Shown: piece by piece, positions 57,822 to 64,000 of the stretch | How positions within the stretch are numbered: position 1 is the first letter of the stretch | Layout: each line of letters begins with the position of its first letter | Assembly (NCBI RefSeq): GCF_035918155.1 | Contig: NZ_CP109327.1 | Location: forward strand, 2,604,001-2,668,000 | DNA: 64,000 bases | Direction: 5' to 3' | Origin: Streptomyces sp. NBC_01591 | GTDB taxonomy: Bacteria > Actinomycetota > Actinomycetes > Streptomycetales > Streptomycetaceae | Notes under the pieces: generated by a model | What the model was told of the DNA's origin: nothing | What the model saw: the letters and a program-made list of their open reading frames with translations, nothing else | Databases searched by the model: none | Program-made: the position numbers and the translations under genes

Positions 57822-58722
57822 CGGGCCCCTGCCCTCCGTCACCGTCACCGTCGCTGTCGCTGTCGCCGTCGCCGTCGTACGGAAGGATCTGCCGCAACAG
57901 GCCCCGGGGGTGGCCCCGTTTGCGCCATTCCCTCGGGTATCCGATGGAGACCTCTTCGAAGCGCACTCCGTCGTACCAGGTCGTGCGAGGTATGTGCAGA
58001 TGGCCGTAGACCATCGCCGCCACGTTGAAGCGCCGGTGCCAGTCGGCGGTGAGCCGCGTACCGCACCACTGGGCGAACTCTGGGTACCACAGGACGTCCA
58101 TCGGTTCGCGCACCAGTGGCCAGTGGCCGGCGATGACCAGCGGGATCTTTGGATCATGTGCCGCGAGCCGCCGTTCCGTCTCCGCCACCCGCGCCCGGCA
58201 CCAGGCGTCGCGGCTCGGGTACGGGTCCGGGTGCAGCAGGAACTCGTCGGTGCACACCACCCCCGTCCGGCGCGCGTACGCCAGGGACTCCTCCTTGGTC
58301 GTCGTGCCCGGCGCCCGGAAGCTGTAGTCGTACAGCACGAACACCGGCGCGACGGCCACCGGCCCGTCGGGGCCGGGCCACAACGGGTACGGGTCCTCCG
58401 GAGTGACCACCCCGAGGCTCCGGCACAGCCCGACCAGGTGCTCGTACCGCTCCTGGCCCCGCAGTTGGACCGGATCGCGCTCGGGCGTCCACAGCTCGTG
58501 GTTCCCCGGGGCCCAGATCACCCGCTTGAACCGGCCCGCGAGCAGCCGTAGCGCCCACTCCACATCCGCCATCCGCTCCGCGACGTCACCGGCGACGATC
58601 AGCCAGTCCTCGTCCGAATCGGGCCGCAGGGACTCGGCGATGGGGCGATTGTCCGCCATCCCCACGTGCAGGTCGCTCACCGCCAGCAGAGAGCCACGGC
58701 TTCCATCGGTGCGATCGGGCAT
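57799..58722 (-). CDS. Calcineurin-like metallophosphoesterase (cytoplasmic)
   Basis: 307 aa. Metal motifs are in order: LLAVSDLHVGMADN, LIVAGDVAERM, WAPGNHELW, VIAGHWPLVRE and MVYGHLHIPRTT. The family resembles phosphoesterases found next to phosphopantetheinyl transferase genes in Streptomyces, but none is adjacent here. Substrate unknown. ATG 58722 with GGAAAGG upstream. The last about 20 residues are Asp/Gly/Ser-rich from a hexanucleotide repeat and are probably not structural. Convergent 23-bp overlap with the VOC gene. Confidence 0.85.
   Translation of the reverse strand: MPDRTDGSRGSLLAVSDLHVGMADNRPIAESLRPDSDEDWLIVAGDVAERMADVEWALRLLAGRFKRVIWAPGNHELWTPERDPVQLRGQERYEHLVGLCRSLGVVTPEDPYPLWPGPDGPVAVAPVFVLYDYSFRAPGTTTKEESLAYARRTGVVCTDEFLLHPDPYPSRDAWCRARVAETERRLAAHDPKIPLVIAGHWPLVREPMDVLWYPEFAQWCGTRLTADWHRRFNVAAMVYGHLHIPRTTWYDGVRFEEVSIGYPREWRKRGHPRGLLRQILPYDGDGDSDSDGDGDGGQGPVSGGPVR
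57838..57876. repeat. Hexanucleotide tandem repeat (GTCRCY)n
   Basis: Six or more GTCACC/GTCGCT/GTCGCC units in a row, coding DGDGDSDSDGDGDG near the C-terminus of the phosphoesterase on the minus strand. Slippage-prone. Confidence 0.8.
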
Positions 58723-58916
58723 GCAGAACCTTTCCGCGGAGTGACTGAACGAAATAGTGCCCCACCGCGGACCGACCCGGTCGGTGACGGCCGGAACCGG
58801 ACCGCCCGAACCGGATCGCCGGAACTGGCGACCGGAACGAGCAGAGAGATGATGGAGGCGTCCGTGGACGCGGCGCGGGAACGTCGGCAGGGCCGTGAGA
58901 GGGAGCTGAGAACCAG

Positions 58917-61376
58917 GTGGACGGCAAGACCCTCCCGGGCGCCCCCGGGCACAACGGGCTCCCGTTCGCGGACAGCGCGGCCGGGGCCCTGCTCGATACG
59001 GACGGGCTGATCATCGGCTGGACGCCCGCGGCGGAGGAGCTGTTCGCGCTTCCCGCCGAGAGCGTCTGCGGCCGTCCCGCCCGGGAGCTGCTCGCGGATC
59101 CGGCCGGCTGGCCCGGACCGCCTGGCGAGTACCGGATGAGCGCCTGGTACGGCGAGACGGTGGTGCGTACCGGCCGGGGCGAGGAACTGGGCATCGCCTT
59201 CCAGGTGCTCCCGCTGACGGGCACCGGCGCCGGGACGTCCGCGGGCCCGGCCCGGTTCTTCGTGCTGTGGGCACCCGCCGGGACGGTCGCCCGGTGGCAG
59301 CAGGACCAGGCGTTCACCCGGGAGCTCTTCCTGCAGGACCGGCTGGGTCTCGCCGTGTTCGACGCGGAACTGCGGCTGGTCAGGACCAACACCCATCTGC
59401 TGCCGTACACCGGCCTCCTGCCGGATCTGCGCAACCGGCGACTGGGGGACTTCCTCCAGGCGCCGGACGCCGCGGCGATCGAGCGACGGCTGCGCGAGGT
59501 GCTGCGGACCGGACAGCCGCTGATCCTGGCGGAGGAGACCGTACGGACCATCGAGGATCCCGGCGACGGGGTGGTGATGGCCGTCTCGGCGTTCCGGCTC
59601 CAGGCACCGGACGGGCAGGTCTTCGGCGTCACCGCGCTGTTCACGGACGTCACCGAGCAGCGCCGCTCCGACGAGCGCCTGGCGATTCTGCACCACGCCA
59701 CCGCGGCCGTCGGCAGATCGCTGTCCGTCACCGGCACCGGCGAGGAGCTGGCCGCCGTGCTGGTGCCCGGACTGGCCGACCTCGCCGTGGTGGAGATCGC
59801 GGAGGCGGTGTTCACGGGCGAGGAACCGGCTCCCGGCGAGGACGGGCTGCTGCCGCTCCGCCGGACCGCAGTGGCCGGGGAACGGGCCGCGGAGGTGCCG
59901 ACCGGCACCGTGGTCCCGGCCGATGCCGACTGCGCCCCGGCCCTCGACGCCTCCCCGGCGTCGATGACCGCACCGCTGCGGGCCCGGGGCATCTTCCTCG
60001 GCCGGGTGACCGTCCGGCGCGGCCCCGGCCGGCCCGGCTACGCGCCGGCCGACCTGGACCTGCTGTGCGAGATCGCCGCCCGCGCGGCCCTCGCCCTGGA
60101 CAACGCCCGCCGCTACACCCGGGAACACCGGGCCGCCGTCGGCCTGCAGCGCAGTCTGCTGCCGCCCTCGCAGGCCGAGACCGTCGCCGTGACCACCTCC
60201 GGCTTCTACCTGCCGGCCGATACCGCCACCGGCGTCGGCGGCGACTGGTTCGACGTGATCCCGCTGTCCTCCGCCCGGGTCGCCCTGGTCGCCGGGGACG
60301 TGGTCGGCCATGGGCTGGGGGCCACCGCCACCATGGGACGGCTCCGTACCGCCGTCCGCACCCTCGCCGACCTCGATCTGGAACCGGACGAGCTGATGGT
60401 GCACCTCGACGACCTGGTCTCCCAGCTCCGCGACGAGCCCAGCGAGCCGGAGGAACCCACGGGGCCCGACGGACCGGACGGACCCGGCGGACCCGGCCGG
60501 CCCGACGGCCTCGATCGGCCCAGCCGGTTCACCCGACCGGACGAAGGCGGGGCACACGGTGACCAACGGGCCGACCCGATCGGCGCCACCTGCCTGTACG
60601 CGGTCTACGACCCGGTCTCCCGGCGCTGCGCGATGGTCTCCGCCGGGCACCCACCGCCCGCCGTGGCGGGTCCGGACGGGACCGTCGCGTACGTACCCCT
60701 GAACCCCGGGCCGCCGCTGGGCGTCAACGGTCTGCCCTTCGAGGTGACGGAGATCGAACTGGCACCCGGCAGCCTTCTCGCGCTCTACACCGACGGACTG
60801 ATCGAGGGACGCGACACCGACCTCGACGAGGGCATGGCCGAACTGCGCCGCCGACTGGCCCGCCCCGGCGCCGCCGCCGCACCGCTGCGGGAGCTGGGCC
60901 AGGAGATCATCTCCGGTCGGCCCGCGCACCAACTCGCCGACGACGTCACCCTGTTGCTCGCCCGCACCCATGCGGTGCCGCCCGGGAACACGGCCGTCTG
61001 GCCCGTGGCGGCCGACCCGGCCGCCGTCGCCCGGGTCCGGCAGGACGCGGTGCGGCAGCTGCACGCCTGGGGACTGGAGGAGCTGGCCTTCACCACCGAA
61101 CTGGTGCTGAGCGAGCTGGTCACCAACGCCATCCGTCACGCCGGCGGCCCGGTCGAGGTGCGGCTGATCCGCGCGGGAGCGCTGACCTGCGAGGTCTCCG
61201 ACCCCAGCGCCACGCAACCCCGCATGCGCCGGGCCCTGTTGACCGACGAAGGAGGCCGCGGCCTGTATCTGGTCGCCCAGCTCACCACGCGCTGGGGCAG
61301 CCGTTACACCCGGTACGGCAAGACGATCTGGGCCGAGCAGCCGATCCCGGACGACCCGCAGGCCCAGAGCAGCTGA
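58917..61376 (+). CDS. PAS/GAF/SpoIIE (PP2C) phosphatase with C-terminal HATPase kinase domain
   Basis: 819-aa sensor/regulator. Domains in order: PAS-like (about 15-120 and 140-255), GAF (about 265-400), PP2C SpoIIE phosphatase (GVGGDWFDVIPL, LVAGDVVGHGLGA, MVSAGHPPPAV, LYTDGLIEGRD; about 420-680), then an anti-sigma-factor-type HATPase (ELVTNAIRHAGG, GGRGLYLVAQ; about 690-810). Such proteins dephosphorylate and rephosphorylate anti-anti-sigma factors in stress signalling. A 40-residue Pro/Gly/Asp/Glu-rich insertion interrupts the PP2C domain (about residues 503-545). GTG 58917 is provisional. Confidence 0.88.
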   Translation: MDGKTLPGAPGHNGLPFADSAAGALLDTDGLIIGWTPAAEELFALPAESVCGRPARELLADPAGWPGPPGEYRMSAWYGETVVRTGRGEELGIAFQVLPLTGTGAGTSAGPARFFVLWAPAGTVARWQQDQAFTRELFLQDRLGLAVFDAELRLVRTNTHLLPYTGLLPDLRNRRLGDFLQAPDAAAIERRLREVLRTGQPLILAEETVRTIEDPGDGVVMAVSAFRLQAPDGQVFGVTALFTDVTEQRRSDERLAILHHATAAVGRSLSVTGTGEELAAVLVPGLADLAVVEIAEAVFTGEEPAPGEDGLLPLRRTAVAGERAAEVPTGTVVPADADCAPALDASPASMTAPLRARGIFLGRVTVRRGPGRPGYAPADLDLLCEIAARAALALDNARRYTREHRAAVGLQRSLLPPSQAETVAVTTSGFYLPADTATGVGGDWFDVIPLSSARVALVAGDVVGHGLGATATMGRLRTAVRTLADLDLEPDELMVHLDDLVSQLRDEPSEPEEPTGPDGPDGPGGPGRPDGLDRPSRFTRPDEGGAHGDQRADPIGATCLYAVYDPVSRRCAMVSAGHPPPAVAGPDGTVAYVPLNPGPPLGVNGLPFEVTEIELAPGSLLALYTDGLIEGRDTDLDEGMAELRRRLARPGAAAAPLRELGQEIISGRPAHQLADDVTLLLARTHAVPPGNTAVWPVAADPAAVARVRQDAVRQLHAWGLEELAFTTELVLSELVTNAIRHAGGPVEVRLIRAGALTCEVSDPSATQPRMRRALLTDEGGRGLYLVAQLTTRWGSRYTRYGKTIWAEQPIPDDPQAQSS

Positions 61377-61389
61377 TCCCTCCGCACCT

Positions 61390-61460
61390 TCACCGGGCGC
61401 GAGCCCGCTCCCTCTCCCGCAGGACCTCGGCCGCACGCTCGCACCAGTCGCGGTTGCCCT
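61390..61460 (-). pseudogene. C-terminal fragment of an unidentified minus-strand gene
   Basis: The minus strand ends REGNRDWCERAAEVLRERER and ARAR at a TGA (61390). It looks like an authentic helical C-terminus but upstream sequence switches to the reverse complement of the NTF2-like remnant. Family not determined. Confidence 0.3.
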
Positions 61461-61863
61461 CCCGCCGCCGTCGACAACCGCGACCTCGCGGCCCTCGACG
61501 ACCTGTTCGCCGAGGGCACGCTTCTACAGCCCGGTGAAGTTCACGCCGTTCGAGGGCAAGCCGATGGTGCTGGGCCTCTTCGGGGTCCTCCTGCGCACAT
61601 TCGAGGACTTCCGCTACATCGGCGACCACACCGGCACCGCACAGACCAGCGGCGACGGCACATCCGCCCCGTCGGCGGTCCTGCTGTTCCGCGCCAGGGC
61701 GGGCGGCAAGGAGATCCACGGCATCGACCTGCTGCACTTCGACGACGACGGGCGGATCAAGGAGTTCACGGTCACGGTCCGACCCCAGTCCGCCGTCCGG
61801 GCCCTCGGCGACGCCGTACTCACCGGCTTGGTCGCAGACGGGCTCGTACCCGGTCGTCAATAG
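61461..61863 (+). pseudogene. SnoaL/NTF2-like protein remnant, truncated and frameshifted
   Basis: One frame gives PAAVDNRDLAALDDLFAEG (to about 61520); after a one-base shift the next gives RFYSPVKFTPFEGKPMVLGL and continues to TAG at 61863 (ending LVADGLVPGRQ). Together they make a nuclear-transport-factor-2-like domain of about 125 residues lacking its first helix and a start codon. The ATG at 61534 in the second frame would give 109 aa, but it begins inside a conserved strand. Confidence 0.55.
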
Positions 61864-61967
61864 GGGGTACGGAGAGGGCCGGGCGGCGCCCTCGTCCAGG
61901 GCGTCGCCCGCCGGAGGAACGAGCAGCGGCCCGAGCAGCCTCTTGAGCCCCCCAACTCCCCCATGCT

Positions 61968-61981
61968 AGAAAACGCTTACC
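61968..61981. promoter_or_regulatory. LacI-family-type operator upstream of the polysaccharide lyase gene
   Basis: AGAAAACGCTTACC matches 12 of 14 positions of the LacI/CcpA-like consensus TGWAANCGNTWNCA. It sits 44 bp before the lyase start in an AT-richer patch. The regulator is not in the window. Confidence 0.4.
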
Positions 61982-62025
61982 ACGCTGGCATTCCCGCACT
62001 GGCTCACTCTTCCTCCGGAGCTTCG

Positions 62026-64000
62026 ATGACAACTGCCTGGTCCCGTCGTGCCCTGCTGGCCACGGGCGGCGGTGCGGCGCTCGCCCTCGGCCTGCCGACC
62101 GCCGCGTCCGCGTCCGCGTCCGTGTCCGACTCCGCCTTCTCCCCGACGGCCTCGCTTTCCACCGCCGCTGCCGACGCCGCCGACGAATTCGCCGCCCTGC
62201 GTGCGAAGTGGCGCGATCTGTACCTGGGAACCGGTTTCAGTCCGACCGCCGAGCCCTTCAAGTCCAAGCTCGCCGACCTCGGCGCCCAGGCAACCGCTTA
62301 CCGCTCCACGATGGCCCCCGCGCGCGGCTCCCTCTGGCCGGACCTCGTCCATCTCGACCCCGAACCGGACACCGACACCGAATCGTTCGGCTTCTCCGCC
62401 AACATGAACACCGGCTACAACCGGCTGCGCACCATGGCGGAGGCGTACTCCCAGCCCGGCACCGGGGTCACCGGCGACACCGGCCTCAGGGACGCGGTCA
62501 TCACCGGCCTCGACCACCTCCACGCCGACGTCTTCAACGAGACGACCACCCGATACGGGAACTGGTGGAACTGGCAGATCGGCGCGCCCCAGGCCCTCAT
62601 GGACACCTGTGTGCTGCTCCATGACGCCCTGTCGGACGCCCAGCGGGCCGACTACTGCAAGGCCGTCGACAAGTTCCTGCCCGACTCGGCCGTCGGCTCG
62701 TACACCGGTACCAGCACCGGCGCCAACCGTGTCGACCTGTGCCGCGGCATGATCCTGCGCGGCATCGTCGGCGCCAATGCCGCCAAGATCGCGCTGGCGG
62801 TCGACGCGCTCTCGCCGGTCTTCCCGTACGTCACGACCGGCGACGGCTTCTACCCGGACGGCTCCTTCGTCCAGCACACCTCGATCCCGTACATCGGTGG
62901 CTACGGCGCGGTCCTCAACGACGGTCTCGGCCGGCTCTTCGCCCTGCTGCGCGGCTCGACCTGGGAGATCACCGATCCGGGCAGCCGGCAGTTCCTCGAC
63001 ACCATCGACGCGGCCATCGCCCCGTTCATCTACGACGGCCTGATGATGGACAACGTCTCGGGTCGCGGCATCACCCGCGTCGGCTCCAGCGACCACACCC
63101 GCGCCCACGGCGTCATGGCCTCCATCGTGCTGCTCGGCATGGGCGCCGGCCCCGAGGAGAACGCCCGCTGGCGCGCCATGGTCAAGGGCTGGCTGCAGCG
63201 CGACCACTACGCCCCGGCGCTCAAGGCCGGCTCCCTGAGCCTGGTCAACACCGCCCGGCTGCAGGTCCTGTTGGACGACACGACCGTCACCGCGTCCCCG
63301 GAACCGTCCGCGCACCGCGCCTTCCACAACATGGACCGGGTCACCCACCGCCGCCGCGGCTGGGGCGCCGGTCTCTCCATGGCCTCCGAGCGGATCGCCC
63401 ACTACGAGTTCGGCAACGGGGAGAACAAGCGCGGCTGGCACACCGGCGCGGGCTGGCTGCAGTGGTGGGGCGACGGCGCGGGTCTCGATCAGTACTCGGA
63501 CGCGTACTGGCCGACCGTCGACCCGTACCGGCTGCCCGGCATCACCGTCTCCCGGAAGAAGCTCGCCGACGGACAGGGCGGCGCCTGGGCCAACCCGAAG
63601 CCGGGCACGCGGTGGGTCGGCGGCACCGGCGACGGCGAGTTCGGCACCACCGGCCAGCACCTCCAGGGCCTGGCGAGCACGATGCGCGCCCGCAAGTCAT
63701 GGTTCTGGCTCGACGACTGCGTGGTCTGCCTCGGCTCCGGCATCACCTCCACGGACGGCGCCGGCGTCGAGACGGTCGTCGACAACCGCTGCCTCGGCAC
63801 GAGCGGCACGCAGCGGCTGCTGCTCGACGGCGAGGCCCAGCCCGCCACCCAGGGCTGGTCCACCACCCGCACCACCACCTGGGCCCACCTCGACGGGCAC
63901 GCCGGATACGTCTTCCCCGGCGGCACCGGACTGCACGCGCTGCGCGAGGAGCGCACCGGCGCCTGGAAGGACATCAACGACGGCGGCACCACCACGCCCA
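62026..64000 (+). CDS. Polysaccharide lyase family 8 (hyaluronate/chondroitin/xanthan lyase type), partial
   Basis: Secreted lyase; 658 codons are in the window and the C-terminus is cut off. Tat-type signal WSRRALLATGGGAALALGLP (about residues 5-24) ending near ASASA. The alpha-toroid catalytic domain shows the aromatic patch and Asn in YGNWWNWQIGAP, the catalytic His in SFVQHTSIPYIGGYG with the following Tyr, and RVDLCRGMILRGI. The central beta-sandwich starts near SWFWLDDCVVCLGSG. It cleaves uronic-acid-containing polysaccharides by beta-elimination; the exact substrate is not predictable. ATG 62026 with GGAG upstream. Confidence 0.9.
   Translation, partial: MTTAWSRRALLATGGGAALALGLPTAASASASVSDSAFSPTASLSTAAADAADEFAALRAKWRDLYLGTGFSPTAEPFKSKLADLGAQATAYRSTMAPARGSLWPDLVHLDPEPDTDTESFGFSANMNTGYNRLRTMAEAYSQPGTGVTGDTGLRDAVITGLDHLHADVFNETTTRYGNWWNWQIGAPQALMDTCVLLHDALSDAQRADYCKAVDKFLPDSAVGSYTGTSTGANRVDLCRGMILRGIVGANAAKIALAVDALSPVFPYVTTGDGFYPDGSFVQHTSIPYIGGYGAVLNDGLGRLFALLRGSTWEITDPGSRQFLDTIDAAIAPFIYDGLMMDNVSGRGITRVGSSDHTRAHGVMASIVLLGMGAGPEENARWRAMVKGWLQRDHYAPALKAGSLSLVNTARLQVLLDDTTVTASPEPSAHRAFHNMDRVTHRRRGWGAGLSMASERIAHYEFGNGENKRGWHTGAGWLQWWGDGAGLDQYSDAYWPTVDPYRLPGITVSRKKLADGQGGAWANPKPGTRWVGGTGDGEFGTTGQHLQGLASTMRARKSWFWLDDCVVCLGSGITSTDGAGVETVVDNRCLGTSGTQRLLLDGEAQPATQGWSTTRTTTWAHLDGHAGYVFPGGTGLHALREERTGAWKDINDGGTTTP

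Noticed and set aside
58666..59010. Plus-strand frame upstream of and overlapping the SpoIIE gene start (MMEASVDAARERRQG...)
   Set aside because: It looks partly protein-like but runs out of frame into the phosphatase and stops at 59010; more likely 5' leader sequence than a separate gene.
1..64000. CRISPR array, tRNA, rRNA, integrase or intact insertion sequence
   Set aside because: No regularly spaced direct repeats, no tRNA-like cloverleaf with attachment-site duplication and no transposase or integrase motifs were seen by eye; a tRNAscan or ISfinder run was not possible.

Overview
The window is 64 kb of very GC-rich, gene-dense actinobacterial chromosome. The third-codon GC bias, GTG and TTG starts, Tat signal peptides and gene families all point to Streptomyces. 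The order malEF/malR, glnE, glnA2, nadE and panB resembles the conserved core of Streptomyces chromosomes, and glnE, glnA2 and panB also sit near each other in mycobacteria. I see no rRNA, tRNA, CRISPR array, intact insertion sequence, prophage or recognisable biosynthetic gene cluster.

Layout. 1-3520: maltose/maltodextrin ABC importer genes (malF cut by the window edge, malE) divergent from the LacI-family repressor malR. 3639-5664: a PAP2-type membrane protein, then a decayed amidohydrolase/TetR pair. 5748-15781: glnE, a PPOX-fold protein, a PrmC-related methyltransferase, a three-gene overlapping operon (metallophosphoesterase, MFS transporter, TolB-like propeller) and glnA2. 16027-20054: DUF3105, DUF305, a CBS protein, a 56-codon ORF under a CsoR-like operator, and a multicopper oxidase; together they look like a copper-handling group. 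20144-30201: nadE, two MFS exporters, a nuclease/phosphatase-fold membrane protein, a TetR regulator with a clear operator, panB and a DrrAB-like ABC exporter. 30211-38849: a large AfsR-like regulator, a site-2 protease, an F420-NADP reductase (npdG), an MFS transporter and methionine aminopeptidase.

38997-45408 is an iron region. It holds an iron-box-controlled heme oxygenase, the C-terminal stub of a heme ABC ATPase, and efeO-efeB-efeU behind two overlapping iron boxes, followed by a lipoprotein gene that overlaps efeU out of frame. 45472-64000 is a mixed housekeeping and accessory stretch: a primase/polymerase-like protein, a TetR regulator, a dimethylargininase, an Rsm22-like protein, Bcr/CflA efflux, a Gfo/Idh oxidoreductase, PhoD phosphatase, an SDR, a MazG-like hydrolase, a GT2 glycosyltransferase, a VOC protein, a phosphoesterase, a PAS/GAF/SpoIIE/HATPase phosphatase and a Tat-exported polysaccharide lyase 8 that runs off the end.

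Three themes cut across the regions. Several genes have a -10 hexamer 6-8 nt before the start codon and no ribosome binding site, which suggests leaderless mRNAs (malR, nadE, npdG, map, the Rsm22-like gene, the SDR). Three genes end in long perfect palindromes with no loop, lying on or directly against the stop codon. Several places (about 5376, 40637 and 61460) keep only fragments of former genes, which shows local reductive deletion.
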